Origin: Phocoena phocoena
Lineage: Eukaryota; Chordata; Mammalia; Artiodactyla; Phocoenidae
Length of the DNA: 64,000 nt
Assembly: GCF_963924675.1 (NCBI RefSeq)
Contig: NC_089228.1
Location: 94,394,894-94,458,893 of the forward strand
Reading direction: 5' to 3'
Of this stretch, positions 34,016 to 45,290 are shown in pieces; position 1 is the first letter of the stretch, and each line of letters begins with the position of its first letter. Below the pieces are notes generated by a model, which was not told the DNA's origin, did not search any database, and was given only the letters and a program-made list of their open reading frames with translations. The position numbers and the translations under genes are program-made.

Positions 34016-35471
34016 ACATCATCTGGGCTTTTCCTAATTCTCTTCTTCCTTCCCTGGTGTCTGGTGTTTAAGACCAGGAGCTAGTGTGACCTTGGTGGTG
34101 AAGGAGAGGGTCTGGGGTCTGTGTGGTACCCTTGGCATCCTCCAGGTCTCTTTGATGATCCAGGTAGGGAGGCGGTACTGGTTGGATCTGGTCTCTGGTG
34201 ACAAAGACTCTGTAAGTGATGTTTGTGGTCTATCCTCCTGGCTCAGGCAGGGTCAGTGGTGCTCTGTGATTTGTTCAACCTGTTTAGTTCCTGCCAGCAC
34301 TGCAGACCCATCCCTCGGGTCAGCTTGTCCTTCCTTGTCCATCTCTGGCCTGGAAATCCTGCCCTGTAGCGCTAGGGACTACTGGCCACCTTGCTGTGGC
34401 TACAACAGCCTTCCCGGCAGACTGTCAAGCAGCTCCTTTCGCTACCTTTCCTGTTCTGGATCTTTCCATGACCCATGAGCACAGAGGGTGGCTCAGGAGT
34501 GCTACCTCGGGCTTTCCCCCTAACAGCACCACACCATCTTTGTCACTTTTGTTCAACATGCTCATGTTGCCACAGGCTCATTCCATGGGACAGTCCCTTG
34601 TGGAGTTCCAAGGACAGAGCAGGGCACTAGACCCTTTGGTTCAGGCTTCCCCACAGGCTCTGGCTGGCTGGCGGGTCAAGACACGTATCCCTGATCATTT
34701 GCTCTGGGACCTCTGCCGTCCTCTTCCTGCACTCCACAAGGGGGTCGGACAGGGCTTCCACTCCGGTCTGGAATTCCTTTTCTGCCGCATCCGCCTCCTT
34801 CCCTGGGGCAATAAACCTCCCAGCCTGGCAGTCACAGGCAGGAATAGCTTCTCCATCCTGTGGAAGAAACCTGGTGCGCCTGCCTGACTGTGCTCTGGAT
34901 TTGGGAGCTGCAGCACAGGGAGGAGCTAGGCTACTGAAGACGAAAATGCATGGATTTAACATGCTCAAATTATTATCCTCGATATCCATTCATTTTGATT
35001 GGATTGTAAAATATCTTTCCCCCACTCAATAAACAAACTCCACACACACACAACACATACACACACATGTGCACCCACATGCACACATGGAACCAGATCA
35101 AACTGGAGCCATATCACCACATTTTCCTTAACATGTTTGTCCACACTTGTTTTAGTTTCTGTGCATTTGAGAGCATCTAGATTGTGCAAGAATTCTCCAG
35201 TCATTTCCATTAAGAGGCTTACAGATACAGTCAATATTATATTGTGGGAACTGTAAGAAAGTCTATGCTGAGTGATGGGAAGAAGGAAGTGGCCATTTTT
35301 ATCTGGGTGCATCGAGAAAGAATTCATTAGGATATGATACTTGAATTGAATGTGGAAAGATAAGGCAGGGTTTGCCTGGAAGCAACAGTCTAAAGGACAA
35401 TGAAGGCAAGAGCAGTGCTGTGGAAGGCAAATTTTGAAAAGAATATAAAGAAAGGGGGAATTTCATTTCTT
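34016..35471. other. Unresolved sequence after the LTR
   Basis: 34016-34890 has a CT-rich, evenly composed texture and a 163-codon plus-strand frame (34396-34887). No domain is recognised, and MaLR internal sequence was not confirmed. A CA-rich microsatellite lies at 35041-35087. Confidence 0.45.
35041..35087. repeat. Interrupted (CA)n microsatellite
   Basis: CA units are broken by ACAT and TGTG-type interruptions, so it is probably less length-variable than the AC run at 10845. Confidence 0.9.
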
Positions 35472-35488
35472 AAAAAATAGTTCTGTGG

Positions 35489-35686
35489 GGCTTCCCTGGT
35501 GGCGCAGTGGTTGGGAGTCCGCCTGCCGATGCAGGGGACGTGGGTTCGTGCCCCGGTCCGGGAAGATCCCACATGCTGCGGAGCGGCTGGGCCCGTGAGC
35601 CATGGCCGCTGAGCCTGCGCGTCCGGAGCCTGTGCTCCGCAACGGGAGAGGCCACAGCAGGGAGAGGCCCGCGTACCGCAAAAAAA
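35489..35686 (+). mobile_element. CHR-type SINE (short class)
   Basis: The sense head GCTTCCCTGGTGGCGCAG, a B box GGTTCGTGCCC and a short A tail are intact. The 17-bp duplication AAAAAATAGTTCTGTGG lies at 35472-35488 and 35687-35703. Confidence 0.96.
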
Positions 35687-35703
35687 AAAAAATAGTTCTG
35701 TGG

Positions 35704-37136
35704 AGGGGGGAGGGCGTGGATAGTTAACAGAGCCAAATATTTCAGGAAGAGAAAGTAAAATGTGCCCTGAAAAAAATGCCATGGCTTTATGATATAAAGC
35801 TTATCACTGATACCTTTGCCTGAGCGAGGCAGAGTCCATGGAGTGCCGGGGGTGCCTCAGGACAGCGCGATGCCGTGGCCAAAGGTGTGGAGATGAAGTA
35901 TAGACTGATTTTCTCACCTCAGAAGCGACGGGTGGTTACGTTGGCCTAAGGGTTGTGTCTGCTGAGCAGGACCCATGGAAAGGCAGGGCATGAAGGACAC
36001 CGAAGGACGTGAGAGGCAGCTGGGGCCGTAGATCTTAGTTAGATCCTAGATCAGGTGGCAACGTGAGTGAAGCTATGAAGAGAACATTATGGCCTCAGTG
36101 AAAACCTATATTTTGAGGCCCATATGTGGAAGCCTGTCCACGGTCAGATGCACTTAAATCAAACCTGGGGGACAGTTCAGGGGGACCTGAACTTATAGTT
36201 CACTCACACCTGTTGAGGCTCATTAGAAGCAATCTGAGCAGAACGGAAAAGTCCGTTTCCCGAATGGGGTGCAGTTCTCTGATTTTTCTCTGCCTTTTTC
36301 AGTAGTCAGAACACAATCTCCTTAATCCAAGGCACGAATAACTTCATATTTCTATTACTGAAAGCCTTTGGAAGGTGTCACTGGGAGGGTGACATAGGAA
36401 CGTCCTAACTCGTAAACTAGTGTCCCCTGGATGCTCAGGGTGAGCCAACACTCAGGGCCTAGTTTCCTCTGATTTCACCCATACCCGTGCGAGGATGTGG
36501 TCCCATCATAGCACCTGGGATTTTGCAGGCACACTGCAACTGCCTGTGTGATGCCCCCCAGGCCTTCAGCCTCCCCAGCTACCCCTGCGTGGCCCTCACA
36601 GCCTCTCCTATGGACCTGTGAACAGTTCTTCCAGACTCCTTGCCCAGGGGAATGTCTCCCGGAATCCTCACAGCTGCAAACCCGTGTGACGCCAAGGGGA
36701 CATAGTATCCCTTTCTGCCCTCCAACAGCCTGGGCTCTGAAGCAGAGTCCCTCAGGGAGACATCCCCCTGCCCCCAGCCTCTCTTTCTTCAGACGTTCAC
36801 ATGAGTCTGATGTCAGACCCCATCTGCTCCGGTACTTCCTCTCTCTTCCCACAGATACCCATGTACAAAACCTCCTCCTCATGGCTTTCCCTTCCCTCAA
36901 GATGATCTAACACTCAAATAGACTCCACAGTCTCCTGGCCCATGGGGACATCCCACAGGACGACTAGGATCGCATTCCAGGCTTATCTGGAAACCACCGC
37001 TAAATTCATAGAGAAAGTACTTTGGATATGCCTATAGGGCCTTTTAAGTTGGCCATTCCCTGCTCCAGCAGCAAATCCCCTTTATGGGAAATTCTAGCGG
37101 GTGCAGATTTTTTTCCAGTACACCTTTTCATGTCTC
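35704..37136. other. Unique sequence
   Basis: No repeat or gene was recognised. Opposing frames of 141 and 120 codons at about 36475-36910 share the same bases on both strands and have no known domain, so neither is called a gene. Confidence 0.5.
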
Positions 37137-37149
37137 AGGATTTTAATTT

Positions 37150-37355
37150 TTTTTTTTTTTTTTGCTGTACGCGGGCCTCTCACTGTTGCGGCCCCTCCCG
37201 TTGCAGAGCACAGGCTCCGGACGCGCAGGCTCAGCGGTCATGGCTCAAGGACTTAGTTGCTCCGCAGCATGTGGGATCTTCCCGGGCCCGGGCGCAAACC
37301 CGTGTCCCCTGCATCGGCAGGCGGACTCTCAACCACTGCGCCCCCAGGGAAGCCC
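37150..37355 (-). mobile_element. CHR-type SINE with a mixed central segment
   Basis: The ends are of the short class, but reading the minus strand the centre carries GAGCAACTAAG, which is typical of the long class, where short-class copies read GAGCGGCTGGG. The duplication AGGATTTTAATTT lies at 37137-37149 and 37356-37368. Confidence 0.93.
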
Positions 37356-37497
37356 AGGATTTTAATTTGATTATCCTCAAATGTCTGGTTGTTCTTGACA
37401 AAATCAGAAGGAGCAGCTGGGGGCAGGGAAGGGCAAAGGCAGATGAATAAAGAGGAGGGGGGAGGGGAGAAGATTTTGTGACCTGGTTGTATTTGTC

Positions 37498-37854
37498 TGC
37501 TGAAGCTGCCATAACAAAATATCACAGACTTGGGGACTTAAGCAACAGAAATTTATTTCCTCACATCTCTGGAGGCCGGAAGTCTGGGATCAAGGTTGTT
37601 TTCTCCTGAGGTCTTTCTCCTTGGCTTGTAGATGCCCATCTTCTCCCTGTATCCTCACACGGTCTTCTCTCTGTGCATGTCTGTATCCTAATCTTTTCCT
37701 CTAAGGACACCAGTCATATAGGATTAAGGCCCACCCAAGTGACCTTATTTTACCTTCTTTAAAGGCTGTGTTTCCAAATATAGTTACATTCTGAGGTACT
37801 GTACATAGGACTTGAACATATGAATTTGAAGGGGACACAATTTAGTCCATAACA
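37498..37854 (-). mobile_element. Solo MaLR-type LTR (MLT1-related)
   Basis: It begins TGTATTTGTCTGCTGAAGC and runs through AACAGAAATTTATTTCCTC and GTTACATTCTGAGGTACTG to TTAGTCCATAACA. Flanking CTGGT (37493-37497) and CTGGC (37855-37859) agree at 4 of 5 bases. Confidence 0.78.
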
Positions 37855-37859
37855 CTGGC

Positions 37860-38794
37860 ATTGGGGGAGTCAACAGAAGGTGAGGGCAGTGAAGCAGGGC
37901 CTTTGGGTGAGACCCCGAGGTCTACTGGGCTGAGGGGGTCCTCGCTGGCAGAGCTTGGTGAAGTGTCTGCCAGCCTCCACCGTTGCGAGCGCCGGGTCAT
38001 CATGGGCAGAACTAAAGGTGTATAACTCCGTGTTCCAAGGTGGGGTTTGGAAAACGCTCTGTGGAATCCTGAGCTTTTATTAGTTAAAGGCTTCCCAAAG
38101 ATCTCTCCACTTTGATCAAACAGATGACTCTCTCTGTGACCACAGTGAGCCCTGAGGGACAGGAACTGGCTGGTGGACATCCACAACCTCAAGACTCAAG
38201 ATCAGAAAGACAAAGTGTTTGGACAGAAAAAAAGATACAGAACAAAAACACCTTTCATTGAAACTGTGTGACATGAAGATTTTGAAAGGTTTGGAGTGAG
38301 TGAGGAAGTGTAAATGAAAATTTGAAAATGGTACCTGGGCCATATTCTCATTTAAGGACTGAAAAGACCAACTATAACCTACCAGTTTGTTGTGCTTCTT
38401 TACTGTTTTATTTTACTAAAAAAATTGTATAAGGTTTTAATAGATTTACTTGAGGTCTCAGTGCCCAAACTCTAAATTCTCTTCTCCTCGTGAAGACTTT
38501 AGTTCCAAAATAGCACATGCTGATGTGTAACTATGGCTCGGAAGGGGCTCTGTGGCACATTTTGAGATCTGAGCCCAAGATACTGTTTTAGGAGAGAGGG
38601 AGTCACAGGACTGAGATATATGGTCTCTTTCCTGGTTTATGGCTCAGCCTTTAAGATGCACATATTTCATTTTAATTTCAGGATCAATGTAGAAATGTCT
38701 TTCAAGCACATTTAGTACTTTGAAGGGATATACTACATTATTACTATTAGTGGTAGTGAAACATTCGTAATAAATGCACTTATCATGGCCCTGG
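37860..38794. other. Unique sequence
   Basis: No repeat or gene was recognised. A 116-codon minus-strand frame has no domain. Confidence 0.5.
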
Positions 38795-38945
38795 TGTACC
38801 AATCCAGTATTCACTCATCACTCATTCATTCAATAAATTTTTATTAAGTACCTTTTATATGCTGAGTCCTGCGTCCTCAGCTATGAACACAAGAGACAGG
38901 CCCCTCCCCTCGGGGATTTATAGAGTGTTAAGTGTCAGGGTGACA
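38795..38945 (-). repeat. L2 LINE 3' end
   Basis: CATTCATTCAATAAATTTTT, TTAAGTACCTTTTATATGCT and CCCCTCGGGGATTTATAG read as the reversed 3' terminus of L2, including its TTCA-type end repeat. Confidence 0.75.
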
Positions 38946-39534
38946 TAATAGGGAGGAGCTGAGGGAGACGACGGGGAGAGCAGTGTGAGAAGTGATGGAG
39001 AGGTGAGCAGAGCCTGAATCGTGCAGGGAAAGTCCCCAGAGAAACATGGGAGTGAGAGGTCTCAATTCTCATTCTAAAAAGGTCATCTGGACTGCTGTGC
39101 GCACAGGTCAGTGCTGAGCAGAGGACCAAGCGAGGAGGCTGCCGCGGCCCTGGTGAGAGGTGATGACATCAGGAATAGAGTGGTGGAGGTGGTGGGTTTG
39201 AGGAGGGGATAGCTGAGAGAGGAAACTGGGTGTGAGACGAGAACATCACCCAAAGCAGGAAGGACTGCCTGACATCAGTTCAGGCTATGAGGGACCTCCT
39301 CACAGCCAGGGCTGTTATGTTCTGAAAAGGGCTCTAGAGGGAAAATGGGTACATCTTCCCACGAGGGCACCAGGAAGAGGGCTGAGAGCCAGCCCTATGT
39401 GGACTGAGGCCCACCCTGCGTGGAGACAGGAGCCGGAATAGAAAACCTGAAGTTGTCCCCGGCATTGATTCCAGTCTGTGGTGTTTCATGTGCACCTGGC
39501 TGACCTTCCTCCTCTTCTCATGGGTTGTCCCACT
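38946..39534. other. Unique sequence
   Basis: GA-rich unique sequence with no gene or repeat recognised. Confidence 0.5.
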
Positions 39535-39725
39535 TGGCAGCCACTAGCCACTGGGGACCATTTATATTTAAATTTATGAAATTAAATTTAAAATTTGGTT
39601 CTTCAGTCACACGAGCCACGTTTCACATCCTTGATTGCCACATGTGGCTAATGGCTCCCTCACTGGTTAGCATAGCTGTAGAACATTTCTGCGTCACAGA
39701 AAATTCTGTCGGACCCTCTTGCTAT
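39535..39725 (+). mobile_element. hAT-type palindromic DNA transposon
   Basis: GCAGCCACTAGCCACTGGGG near the left end and its complement GCCACATGTGGCTAATGG in the middle give the hairpin-like structure of a known hAT MITE. TTTATATTTAAATTTATG lies between them, followed by ACAGAAAATTCTGTCGGAC. The family name was not assigned. Confidence 0.65.
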
Positions 39726-39838
39726 GGAACGATCTCACTCTCCTGGATCAAATTCCTCTGGGAATATTTCTAGGCATTATCTGCTAATACCAGTTCCATC
39801 TTGCTAGATCTCTGTTGCTGACTCTTTCGTCTTGGGTG

Positions 39839-40202
39839 CTGTTATGGTCTGAATGTTTGCATCCCTCCCAGATTCATATGTTGGAATCCTAACCCCTAAG
39901 GTGATGGTATTAAGAGGTAGGGGCTTTAGGAACTGATTATGTCATGAGGGTGGAACCCTCTTGAATGGGATTAATGCCCTTATAAAAGAGATCCCAGAGA
40001 GCAGCCTTGCCCCTTCTACCATGTAAGGAGACAGCAAAAAGTTGGCCATCTATGAACCGGAGAGTAGGCTCTCCCCAGGCACCACATCTGCCAGCACCTT
40101 GATCTTGGACTTCCCACCATCCAGAACTGTGAGGAATAAATTTCTGTCGTTTCTAAGCTATCCAACCTATGGTATTTTGTTATAGCAGCCTGAATGGACC
40201 CA
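39839..40202 (+). mobile_element. Solo MLT1A-like MaLR LTR
   Basis: The element starts CTGTTATGGTCTGAATG, has ATTCATATGTTGGAATCC, CCCTTATAAAAGAG, CCAGAACTGTGAGGAATAAA (an AATAAA signal at about 40136) and ends TGAATGGACCCA. The 5-bp sequence GGGTG flanks it at 39834-39838 and 40203-40207, an exact LTR-type duplication. This is one of the best-preserved LTRs in the window. Confidence 0.85.
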
Positions 40203-40207
40203 GGGTG

Positions 40208-41214
40208 TCCTGCCTGCTCTCTCAGACCCACCTGCGACCTTCCCTGGTGCTTGGCTTGCCCTCACCTGGGGTCATCCTCATGGGATGTGGACCCCGGTCC
40301 TCTCTACCCACTGTCTCACAGCCACACACCAACCCTATTCACTCCCAGGCCTAGTCCCAGCCCTTGGACCACCTGAGGCTCATCCATGGGCCCCTTTTGC
40401 TAAGTTCAGCAGGCTGTATATTCCAGAAGAGGCTGTGATCCAGGAAACAGAGAGCCTGGACTGAGAGTAGGAATCACATGCTCCAGGCTCAGTCTCCAGA
40501 GAGACTGGCTGGGTTTCTTAAGGGTGAGCATTGATACGTTCTTTGGAGGTATTGGCTCATCAGAGAAAACGGACGAGGAACAAGTGTCATTCCCTGGGCA
40601 GTAAAGGAGTTAGAGGGCCTCAGAAGAGGAACAATAAATTACAGAAAAGGTGCAAGAATTTCATGCTTTCCCTGTACTTCAGAGAGCAGGTTTCATATAT
40701 ATTTCAACACCCAGCATGCTCAAGAATGGAGCAGACATGCACGTGCCTGCAAAACCAAAACACAGCTGGTAGGTCTAATTTTAGGTCCCTAAGCGTTGGC
40801 AGTGTCCCTCTATGCAGTGAGCGCTGTCTGATCTCCCAGTGTCTGTGCCAAGAGCTGGACTTCGCTGAGCTCCGTGACAGTCCCCTGTGCAAGTGGAAAG
40901 GTGGGTGGCACCCTTCTGGGCCTGGGCTCTCCAGGAAGGGATGAGAAGAGGCTGTGCCTGCTCAGGTGTGACCCGTTGGGACCTTGGGATGGGGAGGCCC
41001 TTCTCACAGGTTCACTCCTGGGCCTCAACTTGTTTGGGGAACCTCTGAATAAAAGCAGTTTGAAAGGGAGTCTTGGAAAGAAAAAATATACTCATACAGG
41101 GTCATCTTGGTGGGCTGAGTCGGGGGCATCCAGGAATAAAATATTTGCCTGGAATAATAGTTCCATGGAATATTATTCTCCATCTTGCCAGGAATGATCA
41201 CAGAAATGGGGGCT
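40208..41214. other. Unique sequence
   Basis: No repeat or gene was recognised. A 137-codon plus-strand frame at 40531-40944 lacks a domain. Confidence 0.5.
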
Positions 41215-41470
41215 GGCTGACAGAAGCTTCTAGAACCATGCTGCTTGGGTTTGAATCTGGTTCTGTCATTTAGTAGTTACATGACTTAGGGTGAGTTACT
41301 TAACCTCTTTGTGTTCAGTTTCCTTATCTGTAAAATGATGCTAATAATAGCATCTGCCTCGAAATACAGCCCTCAAAGAGTGCTGTGAAGGGTGAATGAG
41401 GGGATGCATGTCAAGTTAGAATGGGGCCTGGCATGTAGCAAACATTTAGTAGTTGTTAGCTGTTATAATT
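41215..41470 (+). repeat. MIR SINE (first of two in a row)
   Basis: A nearly full MIR: TGGGTTTGAATCTGGTTCTG, GTGAGTTACTTAACCTC, CTTATCTGTAAAATGATGC and GCATGTAGCAAACATTTAG. Confidence 0.9.
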
Positions 41471-41524
41471 AGCTGAATTTTGGGTTTGGGGCAGTTAGCA
41501 TTGATAGTATAACAAGACGGCAAA

Positions 41525-41820
41525 AGGTAAAATGTGTCTCCCTGGTCTCAAAGCCCAGTTCTACCACTAACCAGCTCTGTGAACTTGAGCAAGTTAGTTA
41601 AGCTCTTTGTGTCTCAGAATTTTCATGGGTAAAATGAAGTCAATTATATGGGTATATTAATAGCATCTTCTCCAGATAATTGTTGTGAGGACTAAAGGAG
41701 CTATTATATGGGAAACACTCAGAAGATACCTGGTGTTACAGAGTAAGAACGTGAGAAGAGCTAGCTGCCATTATTATCATCATACTGTTATTGTTATTGC
41801 TACCACTATTATTATTATTG
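41525..41820 (+). repeat. MIR SINE (second of two in a row)
   Basis: AGCCCAGTTCTACCACTAAC, CAAGTTAGTTAAGCTC, CATGGGTAAAATGAAG and GTTGTGAGGACTAAAGG form a second MIR in the same orientation only 55 bp downstream. An (ATT)n run at about 41805-41820 sits at its end. Confidence 0.88.
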
Positions 41821-41944
41821 TAGGGCTTCTCAACTTTCAAAGGCGAGGAATGCAGTAAAGTTCACTGAAGGCTGAAATGAGACTAGGCCTCATTTACTCT
41901 TGCTTTGAAGGATCAGAGTGAGATCTTACAGGCACCATTTCAGT

Positions 41945-42095
41945 GAATCAGCAAGTATTTGTAGAACATGTACAATGTGTCCAGAACTGGTCATTGTTGT
42001 AAACATCCAGTAGCATTTGTGCGGGGCGAGTTCCTGGGTGATGAGGGCTTAGACGTTGCTGCCAACACAGAGGTCACTCTGGTCCTGTCTGGTTT
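41945..42095 (-). repeat. L2 LINE 3' end, diverged
   Basis: AGCAAGTATTTGTAGAACAT followed by TGTCCAGAACTGGTC is consistent with a reversed L2 end. The match is modest. Confidence 0.5.
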
Positions 42096-43242
42096 GTTCA
42101 GGCAAAACATTCCCAAGGCTGCCAGCATCATGGCGTCTCTAAAACATTGCCAGTCTCAAGACCAAGAGGAACCAAAGAAGGAAGACCTTGTCTCAGACCC
42201 TTATACATCCTTAGTGTGATTCCAAGTGTAGTCAGGGCCCAGACCAAGGAGACAGAATCAAGTCTAGACCTTGGGGTGTTTCCCAGGCCCCTTTCCACCA
42301 CCCCCGTGCCTTTTCCTGTCACACGCTTCACCCTCGCTGGCCTGCTGTATTGCAGAAAGGACAGAAGGAAGGCAGGAGATAGAGGGGGCTAATGGTGCTG
42401 GTGGCCCTTACCTTCCTGGGTCGCCAGTAACTAAGGGTCACTGGATGCCCTCGTCTCCATCTACCCTCAGGAAGCATCAGTGGCCAGTAAGGCAGTGATG
42501 AGACCAGGGAGGTTATGAAGGGCTCTTCCTCCTTCAGAAGGTACCTCACTTTTCCACCCTCGAGGCTGGCTAAGGCTGAGAACGTGGTTTGTAAGTCAGG
42601 ACACCCACTCTGTGAGGACGTGTGTGGACTCTCTGCAGGGTCCTCGGCTGCTTCTGGCTGCCCCGTCCCACAGACACACCTTCCTTCTTCTCCTTTCTCT
42701 GGGGACAGCGCACTCCCTGTGGGGAGGACCTCCAACCTGGCTCCATCACCTGGACAGTTGCCCAAGGGAGAGGGGGACAGAAAGGGAGGCTCGCCTGGTA
42801 AACAGTGGGAATGAATAGGGATGCTGGCGCTTCAAATGGAGATAGGACCCTGGAGAATGCTATCTCTACCTGTCCTTTTGTCGCCCTGGTGAGAGAATTC
42901 AGCCTCCCTCCCCAGCAAAGCCAGCCCCACTTTCTAGGACCGGCAATGTCTTCATGGTTCCCAGAGCTGTGAGTCAGACTGAACAGCCAAAAGGTGGTCG
43001 CCAGGCTTATAGACCGGTTAGATTTCCAAGGCCATCCTCTGCAGGAGTTAGGGAAAAACAGGGCATGGCTTTAGGTTGTCCCTTTCTGACTCAGAGTGGG
43101 AAAGGAAGGCCATTTCTCAGGCTCAGAAATGACCCAGAAATAGCATCCCTCTCACTCTTTTTCTCCTTTGGTTGTTTTCAATTTAAGTCAATTAGACAGA
43201 AAACGAGATCGCAAAACCTACAGCTGAACATGCCTGGGGTTC
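42096..43242. other. Unique sequence
   Basis: No repeat or gene was recognised. Frames of 99-145 codons around 42328-42814 overlap each other on opposite strands and have no domain. Confidence 0.5.
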
Positions 43243-43283
43243 TTATTTATCTATTTATTTATTTATTTGTCTTTTTTTTTTTT
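43243..43283. repeat. (TTTA)n and poly-T simple repeat
   Basis: About six TTTA units (with one CTATT interruption) run into a T homopolymer. This explains the hydrophobic Leu/Ile/Tyr/Phe stretch in the 195-codon plus-strand frame that crosses it. Confidence 0.92.
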
Positions 43284-43289
43284 CCCTTC

Positions 43290-43660
43290 TCCCCCCAGCA
43301 CCTTGTTCTTGAAACTTGTCTGGTTCAACATTTCACCGGCTTGGTTAAGTATCTTGTAAGGAAATCATTTATAATAAAGCTGGTATGCTTGGGTTTATCA
43401 TTTCTAAGTGTGGGTCAGGGTTTGGTTCGCTATGTTAAACTCTCCATGCCGCATGTGATTTGTCAAGCTTTGTCAGGAACAAAAAGTTCCGGGATGTGCA
43501 AAGCAGGACTGCTTGGTTTCCATGGAGATACTGCTAGTTAGGCTATGGAAATCCTGAAAAGGCCAGAGGATGAGTGACAATACAAGGATTTAGCGGCTGA
43601 TCTGAAGAGCCAGACTGAATTAATGAGATTTTTCACAGAGCGTTATTAACAAGGCTAGCA
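43290..43660. promoter_or_regulatory. Candidate enhancer-like block with RFX-type X-box (inference)
   Basis: The non-repetitive block contains GGTTTCCATGGAGATAC at 43515-43531, which resembles the palindromic X-box bound by RFX proteins, and TGAATTAATGAG near 43620. No repeat was recognised across it. Function is inferred from motif shape only. Confidence 0.28.
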
Positions 43661-45064
43661 CAGGATGGCTCTTAGGCCCTCGTTTTCTCAGCTGCAGTCT
43701 TGGAAAACAGACATGGAAAGATTTAATTGCTGTTTTTTAAACCCTTTAAGATTATTTTAACCTATAACATTTTAAGGTGGTAATAGAAAAGGGGGTTCTT
43801 CTTTTTTCCCCCCTCGTCACTCGGTTACTATGTTTTTGGTGGTAGTTGCCCTTTATCTTCATGGAGATGGGAAATTCAATAGTACTTATTATATTGAGCA
43901 GTTAATTCCCACATACTGTGAACACATTACTGTTCAAAGTAGGTTATCTGGAGTTCCATTTAGAGCCGAGGGAGAGATACCATGTCACTAGCTTTATACC
44001 TCCTAGGGCTATATTAATTATTTATTATAGACTGCTGATGTAAACTGTTAACTCTGGCAGGTCATAGTTTGTACACGTATCTATCCAGTGCTCTAGCTTT
44101 GTGGCGTTTAGGTGTGGATGTCTGAAAATGAGCAATTTGTATGGTTTTCCAGTTAATTCCACACGCTGCTGCTGGGGCAGTTAACACCAAAAGGAAAGCA
44201 GCTTAGAAAGGAAGCCTCTCAGCCACCATCAGGTAGCAGTTTCCTCCAAAGTTTGGGAGCTGTGCTGTCAAAAGGCCTTCTCTTTTTTTCTCTGCAAAGA
44301 TGATGCCAGAACTCCTAAGTCCAGCTGCGTTTTTTTCTTTTTCCCTCCCTCGGCCATCAGGAACCAGGCTCTGATGGTAGAAATTTGGGGTGTGATTAGC
44401 CTGACTGCCTTCTCGTTTCCAACGTGGTCCCTGCACAAACCACCCATAAAATGTCAGTATCTTCCCCTCCTGAATCAGCCAGCGTGGGGCGGGGACGACA
44501 GCAGGCCAGGCGCTGCTCTTCCTTGTTGGTTTGCAGAAGGGCACATGCCCAGATGTTTCTGGGAGATGTAAAACCGTAATGTTACTGCTGAGTAATCCAC
44601 AACAAAAGCACATGCAGCCGCATTCCCTGGATTCCTGTACAGTAGACTAATCCACTTAATCTCACTGTTAGCTTCCCTGGGCGGGAATTTCACAGTCTCT
44701 TTTGATTTAGTGGTTTGTAAAATCTCTGATTAAGTGCCTGTACCCTCCCGTTATTATCTGTCTATTTCCTACATGATTTGGGGAGGAAGAAACCAGGGAA
44801 GTTGAAATAGGGGTCAACATGCCCTCATCCTTCCCTGTCTGTTTTTCTTTATTATTGTTATTTTTTAAATTTAAGGTTGTTGTTTTTTTTTTCCTTGGCT
44901 CTACTGCCACGTGACAGCATTTCATTTTTAAGTTTTCACATGTGCCCCTTTACCTTGCCAATCTATGCAGGGTCCACCCAGCTAAGCTGATGTCAAATTG
45001 ATCTCTGTTGAGAATTTGTATGTTACCAGTTCCACGTGGTGTCTAAGAATCCACTGCTCTGTGT
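43661..45064. other. Unique sequence
   Basis: No repeat or gene was recognised over 1.4 kb. A 136-codon minus-strand frame at 44203-44613 has no domain. Confidence 0.5.
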
Positions 45065-45290
45065 GTCTTTAGAAGGGCAGTGGTAGGAGCAAGGGTGACG
45101 GGGTCAGACGGACTTGGCCTTGACACCTGGTTCTGTCAGTTGCTAGCTGTGCGGTTGTAGGCAAGTCACTTAATCCCCCTGGTCTTGATTTCCTCATCTG
45201 AAAGTGAAGATTAAATGCCATAACATGTATGAAGTACCTAGGTGCCGACACATAGAACTCAATGAATTATGACCATAGTAGCTGTCATTC
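45065..45290 (+). repeat. MIR SINE
   Basis: GACACCTGGTTCTGTCAG, GCTAGCTGTGCGGTTGTAGG, CAAGTCACTTAATCC and CCTCATCTGAAAGTGAAG show a MIR core with a degraded tail. Confidence 0.88.

Noticed and set aside
36475..36910. Overlapping 141- and 120-codon frames on opposite strands
   Set aside because: Both use the same bases, neither has a recognisable domain, and CT-rich composition explains the low stop frequency.
39359..39380. CTCF-like site CCACGAGGGCACC
   Set aside because: Too many mismatches to the core; weaker than the candidate at 47319.
42328..42814. Cluster of 99-145-codon frames on both strands
   Set aside because: They are mutually overlapping, with no domain and no conserved motif.
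42954..43541. 195-codon plus-strand open frame
   Set aside because: It crosses the TTTA/poly-T simple repeat, which gives the hydrophobic stretch. It has no domain, no supporting splice context and no recognised homologue.
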